The position numbers and the translations under genes are program-made. DNA of 64,000 nucleotides from Actinophytocola sp. (GTDB taxonomy: Bacteria > Actinomycetota > Actinomycetes > Mycobacteriales > Pseudonocardiaceae), in NCBI RefSeq assembly GCF_009379765.1, contig NZ_WHTD01000013.1, positions 1 to 64,000 on the forward strand, written 5' to 3'. The number at the start of each line of letters is the position of its first letter. Within the stretch, counting starts at the first letter, position 1. Positions 45,187 to 53,870 of this stretch are shown one piece after another. The notes under the pieces were generated by a model that saw only the letters and a list, made by a program, of their open reading frames with translations, searched no databases and had not been told where the DNA came from.

Positions 45187-46092
45187 ATGTTCGGCAGGGA
45201 ACGCAGCGTGCGCGGAAAGGTCGTGCTGATCACCGGGGCGGCGCGGGGCATCGGCGCCGGCGTGGCCAGGGAGCTCGCCTCCCGCGGCGCCAAGCTGGCT
45301 CTGGTCGGCCTGGAGGCGGACGAGCTCGCGAAGGTCGCCGCGGACTGCGGACCGGACGCCGGCTCGTGGGAGGCCGACGTGACCAGGTGGGAGGACCTCG
45401 AGCGCGCGGTCGCCGCGGTGGTCGAGCGGTACGGGCGGATCGACGTGGTGCTGGCGAACGCGGGCATCGCGGCCACCGGGTTCACCCGGTCCATCGACCG
45501 CAAGGCGTTCGAGCGGGTGATCGACGTGGACCTGCTCGGCGTGTGGCGCACGGTTCGGGTGACGCTGCCGCACCTGATCGAGAGCCGCGGGTACGCGCTG
45601 CTGGTGTCCTCGGCCGCGGCGATCGTGCACATCCCGGGCAACGCGGCGTACTCGGCGGCGAAGGCGGGTGTCGAGGCGTTCGCGAACTCGCTGCGCGCGG
45701 AGGTCCGGCATCTCGGCGTGGGCATCGGCGTGGCGCATCCGACCTGGATCGCGACCGACATGGTCGACAACGCCGACCAGCACCCGGTGTTCGGCCCGCT
45801 GCGCGCGGCCAACAAGGGGTTCGCGAGCAAGATCTACCCGCTGTCGGTGGCCGTCGACCTGATCAGCGCGGGCATCGCCGCGCGGGCGCGGGTGGTGCAC
45901 GTGCAGGGCTGGGTCGGCGTGGTCAAGCTGGTCCGCGCCCTGGTGCCGCGGGTCGTCGAGCTGGCCGCCCGCAAGATCGTGCCGGCCGCGGACAAGGCGG
46001 CGCTGGCGGACATCGCGGAGCGCGGCGCCGAGGAGTCGAGCCTGGTCGGCCCGGGAGCGAGAGCTGCGGCCCGTAGCCACGGTGCGCTATAA
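45187..46092 (+). CDS. Short-chain dehydrogenase/reductase
   Basis: The 301-residue protein has the SDR cofactor site VVLITGAARGIGAGVARELA, LANAG, the catalytic Ser in LLVSSAAAIVHIPG and the YSAAK motif. A C-terminal extension of about 60 residues contains a hydrophobic stretch (GWVGVVKLVRALVPRVVELA) that may touch the membrane. It resembles actinobacterial SDRs of lipid metabolism. GAGGAGG precedes the ATG at 45187. Two palindromes lie in its promoter region. Confidence 0.88.
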   Translation: MFGRERSVRGKVVLITGAARGIGAGVARELASRGAKLALVGLEADELAKVAADCGPDAGSWEADVTRWEDLERAVAAVVERYGRIDVVLANAGIAATGFTRSIDRKAFERVIDVDLLGVWRTVRVTLPHLIESRGYALLVSSAAAIVHIPGNAAYSAAKAGVEAFANSLRAEVRHLGVGIGVAHPTWIATDMVDNADQHPVFGPLRAANKGFASKIYPLSVAVDLISAGIAARARVVHVQGWVGVVKLVRALVPRVVELAARKIVPAADKAALADIAERGAEESSLVGPGARAAARSHGAL

Positions 46093-46122
46093 CCGAGGCT
46101 CACCGGCAGGCTGGAGGCGCGG

Positions 46123-46590
46123 ATGTCGCGACGGGCACAGATCGTCATGACCCCGGAGGAGATCAAGGACTTCCTCGCCGACGGGAAGGTCGCGAACATC
46201 GCGACGATCGGCCCGAACGGGCGGCCGCACCTGGTGGCCCTGTGGTACGTCCCGCGCGGCGACGGCATCGCGACGTGGACCTACGCCAGCTCGCAGAAGG
46301 CGGCGAACCTGCGCAGGCTCGCGCAGGCGACGGTGCTGGTCGAGACCGGGGACACCTACGACCAGCTGCGCGGCGTGTCGATGGAGTGCGACGTCGAGCT
46401 GGTCGGCGACACCGAGAAGGTCGCGCTGATCGGCACCGAGCTGATGCGCCGGTACAACAGCGGGGAACCCGAGGTGGCCACGGCGGCGACCCAGTTCGTG
46501 CGGGTGCAGGCGGTGAAGCGGGTCGGCCTGGTCCTGACGCCGACGAAGGTGGTCAGCTGGGACCACCGCAAGCTGGGTGGGACCTACTGA
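46123..46590 (+). CDS. Pyridoxamine-oxidase-fold protein, probably F420- or flavin-binding
   Basis: The 155-residue product has the split-barrel fold pattern: MTPEEIKDFLADGKVANIAT, then NGRPHLVALWYVPRGDGIAT, SSQKAANLRRLAQATVLVET and VLTPTKVVSWDHRKLGG. It resembles F420-dependent FDOR proteins (TIGR03618-like). The true start may be the ATG eight codons in. It is 30 bp after the SDR gene. Its last seven bases overlap the opposing YciI gene. Substrate unknown. Confidence 0.83.
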   Translation: MSRRAQIVMTPEEIKDFLADGKVANIATIGPNGRPHLVALWYVPRGDGIATWTYASSQKAANLRRLAQATVLVETGDTYDQLRGVSMECDVELVGDTEKVALIGTELMRRYNSGEPEVATAATQFVRVQAVKRVGLVLTPTKVVSWDHRKLGGTY

Positions 46591-46865
46591 GCCCACTTCC
46601 CGAGCACGAGCTTCCACTCGTGCACGGTTCGCGCCGCAGCGACGGCTTCGGTGGAGTACGGGTCCTCGTCGAGGAGCGTGTCGAGCTCGGTGCGGTCCTC
46701 GACCCGGTAGATCGCGAACCCGGCGGAGTCGTCGGACCACGGCCCGGCGGCGGTGACCCGGCCCTCGTCGGCGAGCCGCCGCAGGTACTCGCGGTGCCGC
46801 GGTCGCGCGGCGGCGAGCTTGTCGCGGTCCGCCACGTAGGTGGTCTCGACGGTGAACCAGACCAT
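46584..46865 (-). CDS. YciI-family protein
   Basis: The 93-residue ferredoxin-like protein shows the YciI pattern: WFTVETTYVADRDKLAAARP, HREYLRRLADEGRVTAAGPW, and DPYSTEAVAAARTVHEWKLV. The conserved Asp/His pair is probably in ADEGRV and REYL-type helices; the exact residues cannot be assigned by eye. The ATG at 46865 gives the normal start. It is convergent and overlaps the preceding gene by seven bases. Family members are linked to small-molecule dehalogenation or signalling, but no role is proven. Confidence 0.82.
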   Translation of the reverse strand: MVWFTVETTYVADRDKLAAARPRHREYLRRLADEGRVTAAGPWSDDSAGFAIYRVEDRTELDTLLDEDPYSTEAVAAARTVHEWKLVLGKWAQ

Positions 46866-46947
46866 CGGCGGGCTCCCCGGGGTCGGTGGCGCTGACCGCA
46901 CGCTACTGGCGCTGTCCGCGGCTGACGTGGACCGGTACGGTTTCCGC

Positions 46948-47541
46948 GTGGCAGGGGACGGTCAGGGCGGCAGCACCGAGCGGACTGTCGAGCGCACGCT
47001 CGGGCATCTGCGGGCCATCGACACCGGAAGTTTCGCGGTGCCCGGCAAGGAGCCGCCACCGCTCACCCTCGAGGACCTGTACCGGACGCATCGCATGCGC
47101 CTGGTCCGCCTCGCGGTGCTGCTGGTCGACGAGCCGGCGACCGCCGAGGACGTGGTGCAGGAGGCCTTCACCGGCCTGCACCGCAACTGGGGCAACCTCC
47201 GCGACGCGGCCGCGGCCCTGGGCTACCTGCGCACGGCGGTGGTCAACGGCTCCCGGAGCGTCCTGCGGCGCCGCAAGACCGCGCGCGAGTACACCCCGCC
47301 GCACCAGGTGAACGCGAGGTCGGCGGAGAGCCTGGCGATGCTGACGGCGGAGCACCAGTCGGTGGTGCGGGCGCTGTCGCAGCTGCCGCCGCGGCAGCGG
47401 GAGGTGCTGGTGCTGCGTTACTACGGCGACCTCTCGGAAGCGGAGATCGCCGACGCGGCCGGCATCTCGAAGGGCACCGTGAAGTCCACGGCGAGCCGCG
47501 CGTTGGACGCCCTGCAGAAGATCATGGGCTCGCCGAGCTGA
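46948..47541 (+). CDS. SigE-family RNA polymerase sigma factor (second)
   Basis: The 197-residue product has region 2 (TLEDLYRTHRMRLVRLAVLL followed by EPATAEDVVQEAFTGLHRNW) and region 4 (ALSQLPPRQREVLVLRYYGD followed by EAEIADAAGISKGTVKSTAS). The first 50 residues are a polar lead (GDGQGGSTERTVERTLGHLR). TACGGT lies six bases before the GTG at 46948, which fits a leaderless message; the frame stays open upstream but there is no better start. No anti-sigma gene is adjacent. Confidence 0.85.
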   Translation: MAGDGQGGSTERTVERTLGHLRAIDTGSFAVPGKEPPPLTLEDLYRTHRMRLVRLAVLLVDEPATAEDVVQEAFTGLHRNWGNLRDAAAALGYLRTAVVNGSRSVLRRRKTAREYTPPHQVNARSAESLAMLTAEHQSVVRALSQLPPRQREVLVLRYYGDLSEAEIADAAGISKGTVKSTASRALDALQKIMGSPS

Positions 47542-47805
47542 CCGGCTCGGACCCACGAGCACTCGGCGGCAACTCACCCATGCCCGCGGCGTCGCGATAC
47601 GCCGCCTCGCCAGCCGTCCCGGCAGGCGGATGATGTGAGCGGCGCACGAACGGCGCAAACTCCCGACGTGGACCCCCAAAGGCGACCTCGCGCGCGTGCG
47701 CGATGCAGCCCCCGCCCTCTCCGGGGCACCCCGATGGCTCCATTCTATCGGTGGGGGTGACCGGGCCAGCGTTGTCGATCTCGACTGTGGATAAGTGGGT
47801 GGGTT
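47542..47805. other. Intergenic region with paired DnaA-box-like motifs at its end
   Basis: This region after the sigma factor gene shows no convincing gene. On its right side is the second DnaA-box-like pair (see next entry). A GC-rich tract ACCTCGCGCGCGTGCGCGATG near 47680 could pair with itself. Confidence 0.4.
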
Positions 47806-47814
47806 GTGGACAGT
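47787..47814 (-). other. Paired DnaA-box-like motifs, copy B
   Basis: On the minus strand CTGTCCACA (47806-47814) and TTATCCACA (47787-47795) lie 19 bp apart in the same direction. TTATCCACA is the classic DnaA box. Over the 27 bases that align, copies A and B agree at 22. The right motif covers the proposed start of the next small gene. Confidence 0.55.
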
Positions 47815-48000
47815 GGTGCGAGGCCCCGGTGGGTTCGGGAAGCCGGGCTGCTGGTCGCCGAGATGGCGGCCGCTTACGTGGTCGTCGTCGTGGTGGCGTT
47901 GCTCTTCGACTGGGCCTCACCGTGGGTGACCGGGCTCATCGGTCCCGGTGGCGTGCTCTGCGGTTTGGTGTTCGGCACGGTGGCACGGCGCAGAACGTGA
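47806..48000 (+). CDS. Small membrane protein (64 residues)
   Basis: The frame starts at GTG and encodes a basic start followed by two hydrophobic stretches (LLVAEMAAAYVVVVVVALLF and GLIGPGGVLCGLVFGTVA) and a RRRT end. Charge distribution fits a two-helix inner-membrane protein. An internal ATG at 47863 would shorten it to one and a half helices. No family is recognised, so the call rests on composition only. Confidence 0.5.
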   Translation: MDSGARPRWVREAGLLVAEMAAAYVVVVVVALLFDWASPWVTGLIGPGGVLCGLVFGTVARRRT

Positions 48001-48018
48001 GCTGACCGTTACCCGCGA

Positions 48019-48033
48019 ACCAATCTCATTGGT
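48019..48033. promoter_or_regulatory. Perfect inverted repeat upstream of nagA
   Basis: ACCAAT-CTC-ATTGGT is a perfect dyad 83 bp before the nagA start. It may be a second regulator site or part of the promoter region. Confidence 0.4.
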
Positions 48034-48070
48034 ATCTTGTGAATAGTCCCCACCCGGTCAAGTACCGCTA

Positions 48071-48082
48071 TGGTATAGACCA
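48071..48082. promoter_or_regulatory. DasR-type operator (dre site) before nagA
   Basis: TGGTATAGACCA differs by one base from the dre core TGGTCTAGACCA, which the GntR-family regulator DasR binds. In Streptomyces DasR controls nag genes through such sites. It lies 33 bp before the nagA start codon, a good place to block transcription until glucosamine 6-phosphate builds up. Confidence 0.75.
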
Positions 48083-48115
48083 ATAGTCGTGAGTCGGCGG
48101 TTCAAGGGGAGTGGC

Positions 48116-49258
48116 ATGGCTGCGCAGCTCATCGCCCGGGCCAGGGTGGCTACGCCGGACGGCGTGGTCGATCCCGGATGGGTGCTCGTCGAGGACGGCG
48201 CGATCAGCGCGGTCGGCGCCGGCGACCCGCCCGACCGGCCCGACGCCAGGACAACCGACGCCAAGGGGGCATGGGTGGTCCCCGGGTTCGTCGACCTCCA
48301 CTGCCACGGCGGCGGCGGCGCGGCGTTCACCAGCACCGATCCCGCGCAGGTCCGGCACGCGGTCGACGCGCACCGCAGGCACGGCACCACCACGATGCTC
48401 GCCAGCCTCGTCTCCCGGCCGGTTCCGGAGCTGGTCGAGCAGGTCGCCTCGCTGCGGGAGCTCGTCGCCGACAGGCTCATCGCCGGCATCCACCTCGAAG
48501 GCCCGTTCCTCTCCGCCGCCCGCTGCGGGGCGCACGACCCCGCGGTCCTCCGGCCGCCGGACGCCACCTCCGTCGACACGCTGCTCAGCGCCGGCAAGGG
48601 CGCCATCCGCATGGTCACCATCGCGCCCGAGCTCGACGGCGCGGTGCCCGCGGTGAAGCGATTAGTCGACGCCGGGGTGCTCGCCGCGGTGGGTCACACC
48701 GACGCCCTGGCCGAGGACGTGGTCCCCGCGGTCGACGCCGGCGCCAGCGTCGCCACCCACCTCTTCAACGGCATGCGCCCGCTCCACCACCGCGAGCCCG
48801 GCCCGATCGGCACGCTCCTCGACGACGAGCGGGTCACCGTCGAGCTGATCTGCGACCTCGTCCACCTGCACCCGACCGTCGTGCGGCTGGCCGCCCGGCA
48901 CGCGGGTGCCGGGCGAACGGTGCTGATCACCGACGCGATCTCGGCCGCGGCCGCGGGCGACGGCGTGTACGACATCGGCGGGCTCGAGGTCACGGTCACC
49001 GACGGCATCCCGACGCTCGCCGGCGGCGGGTCGCTCGCCGGCAGCACGCTCACGATGGACGCCGCGTTCCGCAACCTCGTGCAGGGCTGTGGGCTAGGTG
49101 TGCTGGAGGCCGTCGCCGCCGCGTCGACCCGGCCCGCCGAGCTGCTGGGCCTCGGTACCGTCACCGGCCGGATCGCCGCCGAGTACGCCGCCGACCTGGT
49201 CCTGCTCGACGAGACCCTGCACCCGAGTGCGGTCATGCACCGCGGCGGCTGGGTATAG
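48116..49258 (+). CDS. nagA: N-acetylglucosamine-6-phosphate deacetylase
   Basis: The 380-residue amidohydrolase removes acetate from GlcNAc-6-phosphate in chitin and cell-wall sugar recycling. Metal and substrate motifs seen are VVPGFVDLHCHGGGGAAFTS, GIHLEGPFLS, AAVGHTDALAEDV, ATHLFNGMRPLHHREPG, HLHPTVVRLAARHAG and LITDAISAAAAG. The ATG at 48116 is preceded by GGGGAG. A dre site lies upstream, so DasR-like control is probable. nagB is not in the window. Confidence 0.95.
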   Translation: MAAQLIARARVATPDGVVDPGWVLVEDGAISAVGAGDPPDRPDARTTDAKGAWVVPGFVDLHCHGGGGAAFTSTDPAQVRHAVDAHRRHGTTTMLASLVSRPVPELVEQVASLRELVADRLIAGIHLEGPFLSAARCGAHDPAVLRPPDATSVDTLLSAGKGAIRMVTIAPELDGAVPAVKRLVDAGVLAAVGHTDALAEDVVPAVDAGASVATHLFNGMRPLHHREPGPIGTLLDDERVTVELICDLVHLHPTVVRLAARHAGAGRTVLITDAISAAAAGDGVYDIGGLEVTVTDGIPTLAGGGSLAGSTLTMDAAFRNLVQGCGLGVLEAVAAASTRPAELLGLGTVTGRIAAEYAADLVLLDETLHPSAVMHRGGWV

Positions 49259-49268
49259 CGTCAGCGGT

Positions 49269-49571
49269 GTGACCGACGATCCGGAACGGCTGGTCGCCGA
49301 GGCGCTGCGGGCGCACGCGGCACGCACGCCGCTACCGGAACCCGCGCACGTCGACCTGACCAGCCCGGTCCTCGGCAGCTACGGCCTGCTGTCCGGCAGT
49401 GGCGTGACCCTGCCGGCGGCCGACCCGCCCACCGTGCGCAGGCTCCCCGTGGCCGACCGGACCACCCGGCTGGAGCCCGAGAGCCGGGTCGCGGTCGGCT
49501 GGGTCATCCTGCTGGCGCTGCTCCTGGGCCTGGCCACGGGTGCGGTCGTCGGGCTGCTCACCCTTCTATAG
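49269..49571 (+). CDS. Small C-terminally anchored membrane protein
   Basis: The 100-residue product has a soluble N-terminal part (PERLVAEALRAHAARTPLPE) and one hydrophobic helix at the end (VGWVILLALLLGLATGAVVG). It lies ten bases after nagA and probably shares its transcript. The GTG at 49269 is the likely start. No family is recognised. Confidence 0.65.
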   Translation: MTDDPERLVAEALRAHAARTPLPEPAHVDLTSPVLGSYGLLSGSGVTLPAADPPTVRRLPVADRTTRLEPESRVAVGWVILLALLLGLATGAVVGLLTLL

Positions 49572-49603
49572 GCATATATAGGGCTTTGGGTACCTTGGTC
49601 CGC

Positions 49604-50278
49604 GTGACCCTTGCCAGCGCCACCGTGCACTCGATGTCGATCCTGCCGTCATGGCTGGACCCCGAGGTCATCCTCCGCGGGATGGGCGGCTGGGCACTCG
49701 CGGTGCTGTGCCTGATCATCTTCGCGGAGTGCGGGCTGCTGGTCGGGTTCTTCCTGCCGGGCGACTCGCTTCTGTTCACCGCCGGGTTGTTCGTGGCGAG
49801 CGGCGCCGTCGACCACCCGCTGTGGCTGGTGTGCGTGCTGGTCACGGTGTGCGCGTTCGTCGGCAACGTCTGCGGCTACTGGATCGGCGCCAAGGCCGGA
49901 CCGGCCATGTTCAGCAAGCCGGACTCGAAGCTGTTCAAGAAGGAGTACGTCGACAAGACGCACGAGTTCTTCGAGAAGTACGGCACGCGGGCCATCGTCA
50001 TGGCGCGGTTCGTGCCGATCGTGCGCACGTTCATCACGGCGATGGCGGGTGTCGGTCGGATGGACCCGAAGCGCTACTTCGTCTACTCGGCCATCGGGGG
50101 CGTCGGGTGGGCCACCGGCGTCACCGTGCTCGGCTACTTCCTCGGCCAGATCTCGTTCGTGCACGAGAACATCGAGGCCATGCTGGTCCTGATCGTGCTG
50201 GTCTCGCTCATCCCGATCGTCATCGAGGTCATCCGGGCGCGCCGGCAGAAGAAGCACGTGGCGACCGAAAGCCCCTGA
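49604..50278 (+). CDS. DedA-family membrane protein, copy 1
   Basis: The 224-residue product is a DedA/SNARE-associated-type protein: IIFAECGLLVGFFLPGDSLL, YWIGAKAGPAMF, and the amphipathic MARFVPIVRTFITAMAGVGR before later helices. DedA proteins support membrane homeostasis and lipid-carrier recycling. TACCTT (49591-49596) lies seven bases before the GTG, so the message is probably leaderless; an ATG ten codons later is the alternative. A second DedA gene is 3 kb away. The next gene converges four bases after the stop. Confidence 0.9.
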   Translation: MTLASATVHSMSILPSWLDPEVILRGMGGWALAVLCLIIFAECGLLVGFFLPGDSLLFTAGLFVASGAVDHPLWLVCVLVTVCAFVGNVCGYWIGAKAGPAMFSKPDSKLFKKEYVDKTHEFFEKYGTRAIVMARFVPIVRTFITAMAGVGRMDPKRYFVYSAIGGVGWATGVTVLGYFLGQISFVHENIEAMLVLIVLVSLIPIVIEVIRARRQKKHVATESP

Positions 50279-50282
50279 GCCC

Positions 50283-51677
50283 TCAGGACATCGCGAACAT
50301 CGACCCCGGGTTGAACAGGTTGCCCGGGTCGAGTGCGGCCTTGATGGACCGGTGCACGCGCAGGCCGACCGGGCCGATCTCGCGCTCCAGCCACTCGCGC
50401 TTGATCTTGCCGATGCCGTGCTCGCCGGTGACAGTGCCGCCGAGCGAGAGGCCCACGGCGAGGATGTCGTTGAACGCCTGGTTCGCCCGCTCGAACTCCG
50501 ACTCCGACGTCGGGTCGTAGACGATCGTCGGATGCATGTTGCCGTCGCCCGCGTGGCCGACGACCGGGACCCGCAGGTCGACCTCGGCGCTGATCCGCTC
50601 GCACGCCGAGATGAGGTCCGCGATCTTGGTCCGCGGCACGCACACGTCGTCGGTCATCCAGGCGCCGTAGACCTCCAGCGCCATCAGCACCGCACGCCGG
50701 GCGGCGAGGAGCAGCTGTCCCTCGGCCGGGTCGAACGTCGAGTGCACCAGGTCCGCGCCCACGTCATGGCAGACCTGCTCGATCGCGCGCAGCTCCTGCC
50801 GCGCCGCCTCGCCGCCGGAGTCGGACTGGCACAGCAGCAGCGCCGCGCAGCCCTTGCCGGCGCCGAGCTCGGTCTTCAGGTGCGTCTCGACGGCCTCGAT
50901 CGAGGTCGAGTCCATGATCTCCATGAGCGACGGGACGATGCCCTCGCGAACGATCCGGCTCACCGCGGCACCGGCGGCGGCGACCGTCGAGAACGCGGCG
51001 ACCATCGTGCCCGGCGCCTGGGGCAGCGGCCGCAGCGCGAGCGTCGCCTGGGTGATCACGCCGAGGGTGCCCTCGCTGCCGATGAACAGCTTCGTGAGGT
51101 CGTAGCCGGCCACGCCCTTGACCGTGCGCCGGCCGGTCCTCAGCAGCTCGCCGTCCGCGAGCACGACCTCCAGGCCCAGCACGGAGTCGGTGGTGACGCC
51201 GTACTTCACGCAGCACAGCCCGCCCGCGTTGGTGGACAGGTTGCCGCCGATCGTGCACCAGTCATAGCTCGACGGGTCCGGCGGATAGAAGAGGCCGTGC
51301 TTCTCGACCGCGCCGCGGAGGTCGAGGTTCACCACCCCCGGCTGCACGACGGCGAGCCGGTTGTCCGGGTCGACCTCGATGATCTCGTTCATCCGGGTGG
51401 TCACCAACACGACACAGCCGTCGATCGCGTTGGCCGCTCCGGAGAGCCCGCTGCCCGCACCACGCGGCACGATCGGCACGCCGGCCGCCGCGCAGGCCCG
51501 CACCACCGCCCGCACCTGACCCGCGTCGCCCGGGAGCACGACGGCCAGTGGGTTGCCGTGCGGGGCGAGCGGCATCATGTCGCGCCGGTAGCTGTCGGTG
51601 ACGTCCGGATCGACGAGCACCGTGCCCTTCCCCAGCGCTGCGGTCAGGGTGTGCAGCAGATCGTTGCGCGTGGTCAC
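50283..51677 (-). CDS. FAD-linked oxidase (glycolate oxidase GlcD-like)
   Basis: The 464-residue flavoprotein has the PCMH-type FAD domain: IVPRGAGSGLSGAANAIDGC, DWCTIGGNLSTNAGGLCCVK and GSEGTLGVITQATLAL. The C-terminal domain ends in VGHAGDGNMHPTIVYD and TGEHGIGKIKREWLE. It oxidises a 2-hydroxy acid such as glycolate or D-lactate. No glcE or glcF subunits are nearby, so it may act alone with cytochromes or quinone as in D-lactate dehydrogenases. The GTG has TACGGT six bases upstream, a leaderless layout. Confidence 0.9.
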   Translation of the reverse strand: MTTRNDLLHTLTAALGKGTVLVDPDVTDSYRRDMMPLAPHGNPLAVVLPGDAGQVRAVVRACAAAGVPIVPRGAGSGLSGAANAIDGCVVLVTTRMNEIIEVDPDNRLAVVQPGVVNLDLRGAVEKHGLFYPPDPSSYDWCTIGGNLSTNAGGLCCVKYGVTTDSVLGLEVVLADGELLRTGRRTVKGVAGYDLTKLFIGSEGTLGVITQATLALRPLPQAPGTMVAAFSTVAAAGAAVSRIVREGIVPSLMEIMDSTSIEAVETHLKTELGAGKGCAALLLCQSDSGGEAARQELRAIEQVCHDVGADLVHSTFDPAEGQLLLAARRAVLMALEVYGAWMTDDVCVPRTKIADLISACERISAEVDLRVPVVGHAGDGNMHPTIVYDPTSESEFERANQAFNDILAVGLSLGGTVTGEHGIGKIKREWLEREIGPVGLRVHRSIKAALDPGNLFNPGSMFAMS

Positions 51678-51864
51678 AGTTGAACCGTAACCGCCTCTTC
51701 GAGTGTATTTCGAGTCCCTGTACCGACACTTGAGTCACGAGTACGTGCGGGAACCGGTGCCGAACCGAAATCGTGTCCACGACTTTCGGGGGCTCGTCCT
51801 GACATGTCGATGATTTACAGTCAAAGGTGTCTGATCAACGATGACGGGCTGGAGGTGGTGCGCC

Positions 51865-52893
51865 GTGGCCCATCCCGCCAGCATCGCCGCCAGCATCGCC
51901 GCGCCCGCCGAGCTCCTGGTCAACGCACCGGCGAGCCCGGTGCCGACCACCCCGAGCGTCCAGAGCCGCGCGCTGGCGCAACTGCTCATGACCGGGCTTC
52001 GACCGATCGGCGACCGGCTGCACATCACCCGCAACCCCGCGCTGCAGATGGTCCGAGATGCCTTCGACGCGGTCGGCTTCACCCCGCTCCCGCGCGGCAC
52101 GGAGCTTCGCTCGGTCACCGACGGTGACGTTCGGGGCGTGTGGATCACCGGCCGCGGCGCCGCGCGGGCAACGCGCGACGACGGCAACGGCGTCCTGCTG
52201 TACCTGCACGGCGGCGGCTTCGTGTTCGGCTCGCGGCGGACCCATCGGCACTTCGTCGCCGCGCTCTCGGCCGCCAGCGGCCGGCCGGCGTTCCTGGTCG
52301 ACTACCGACGCGCGCCCGAGCACCCGTTCCCGGCCGCCGCGGACGACGCCGTCGCGGCCTACCGCTGGCTGCTCGCGTCCGGCTACCGCGCCGACCAGAT
52401 CACCGTCCTCGGCGACTCGGCCGGTGGGCACCTCACCGCGGGCCTGCTCGCCGACCTGTCCCGGCGCCGGCTGCCGATGCCCGCCGCGGCGGTCTTGTTC
52501 CCCCCGTTCCTCGACCTCACCTGCGCGGAGCTCGACGACCGGGACGCGGTGCGGCGCGACCCGTTCGTGCCGCCGCGGCGGGCCCGGGAGTGCGGCCGGA
52601 CCTACGCGGGCGAGCACGCGCTCGACGGTCGGCGGCTGAACGTGCTCCGGGCGCCCAAGCGCCGCTGGCCGCCGGTACTCATCCAGGTCGGCGACACCGA
52701 ATGCCTGCTCGGCGACTCCGAGCGGATGGCGGAGAGCATCCGTGCCGCAGGGGGACACTGCGAGCTTCAGGTTTGGCCGGGCCAGGTGCACGTGTTCCCG
52801 GCGTTCTACCCGGTGCTCCCCGAGGGCCGCGCGGCCATCCGCTACGTCGGCGAGTTCCTCCGCGGCACCTCGGCGGTCACCGCCGCCGCCTGA
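51865..52893 (+). CDS. Alpha/beta hydrolase, hormone-sensitive lipase type
   Basis: The 342-residue esterase has the oxyanion motif YLHGGGFVFGSRRTHRHF, the nucleophile Ser in LGDSAGGHLTAGL, the acid residue near QVGDTECLLGDS and His in GQVHVFPAFYPVLPEG. It belongs to the HSL (family IV) esterases and likely acts on short acyl esters. I chose the GTG at 51865 because GGAGG lies nine bases before it; an ATG at 51841 is less likely. Confidence 0.9.
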   Translation: MAHPASIAASIAAPAELLVNAPASPVPTTPSVQSRALAQLLMTGLRPIGDRLHITRNPALQMVRDAFDAVGFTPLPRGTELRSVTDGDVRGVWITGRGAARATRDDGNGVLLYLHGGGFVFGSRRTHRHFVAALSAASGRPAFLVDYRRAPEHPFPAAADDAVAAYRWLLASGYRADQITVLGDSAGGHLTAGLLADLSRRRLPMPAAAVLFPPFLDLTCAELDDRDAVRRDPFVPPRRARECGRTYAGEHALDGRRLNVLRAPKRRWPPVLIQVGDTECLLGDSERMAESIRAAGGHCELQVWPGQVHVFPAFYPVLPEGRAAIRYVGEFLRGTSAVTAAA

Positions 52894-53085
52894 CCGTCCA
52901 CAGTGACCCAAAGTGTGACCTGTGCCATACGTGGCGGCAAGTAATGCCCGAGTGGGCGATTTGCGATGTTGCGCCGCGGTCAGTCCGTTGCCCTACCGTC
53001 ATCGAGTTGACAGCCACGTTGAGGGTGGGCGAACAAGCCTCGGTTCCCGCGATGCCCCTCAGCGAAGACACGTACGCTACCTGTC

Positions 53086-53763
53086 GTGTCCTCTGTCCTG
53101 GCCGATGCGAGCGTGCTGGCCTCCGGCGTGCTCGCATCCGCCGGACCGGTCATGGTCTGGGTCATCGTGCTCGGCTTCGTGTTCACCGAGTGTGCCTTCA
53201 TCGTGGGCCTCTTCCTGCCGGGCGACTCACTGCTCTTCGCCGCCGGCGTGGTACTCGCGCAGCACGACAACGAGGTGCACGCCTGGGCGCTGTCGATCAC
53301 CGCGACGGCCACCGCCGTCATCGGCAACATGCTCGGCTACTACATCGGGCACAAGACCGGCAACGCGCTGATCGCGCGACGCGGCGGCAAGGTGCTCAAC
53401 TTCGACAACCTCGCCCGCGCCCGGGACTTCCTCGACCGGCGCGGCTTCTGGGCGATCGTGCTGGCCCGCTGGCTGCCGTGGATCCGCACGTTCGCCCCGC
53501 TCATCGCGGGCGCCGCCAACATGGACCGGCGCCGGTTCCTGTTCGCCACCTCGCTCGGCGGTCTCGCCTGGGTGCCCACGCTCGTCCTCGTCGGCTACTA
53601 CGCCGCCGGGCTGATCGACGATCTCCCGTGGCTCAAGGCGGTCGCGCTCTGGGCGAGCATCGCGTTCTTCGTCGTCGGCACGGTGTGGGGGATCCTCCGC
53701 TACCGACAGGAGATGCACCGGCCGGTGGAGACCGAGCCGGTCGGCGCCAAGTCCGGCGACTGA
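53086..53763 (+). CDS. DedA-family membrane protein, copy 2
   Basis: A 225-residue relative of the protein at 49604: FVFTECAFIVGLFLPGDSLL, NMLGYYIGHKTGNALI and VLARWLPWIRTFAPLIAGAA are diagnostic. TACGCT lies exactly seven bases before the GTG, the same layout as in copy 1, which suggests leaderless messages for both. The 192-bp upstream region holds no gene. Confidence 0.9.
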   Translation: MSSVLADASVLASGVLASAGPVMVWVIVLGFVFTECAFIVGLFLPGDSLLFAAGVVLAQHDNEVHAWALSITATATAVIGNMLGYYIGHKTGNALIARRGGKVLNFDNLARARDFLDRRGFWAIVLARWLPWIRTFAPLIAGAANMDRRRFLFATSLGGLAWVPTLVLVGYYAAGLIDDLPWLKAVALWASIAFFVVGTVWGILRYRQEMHRPVETEPVGAKSGD

Positions 53764-53870
53764 GTCCGGTCTCGGCCTGCAAAAGATCCAGTAACGGCCG
53801 CCGTTTCGTCATCTCGCTCGGGCAGTATGGCTGAGTCGGCTCGCCCCCGAACGAGCCGGAAAGGACTCTG

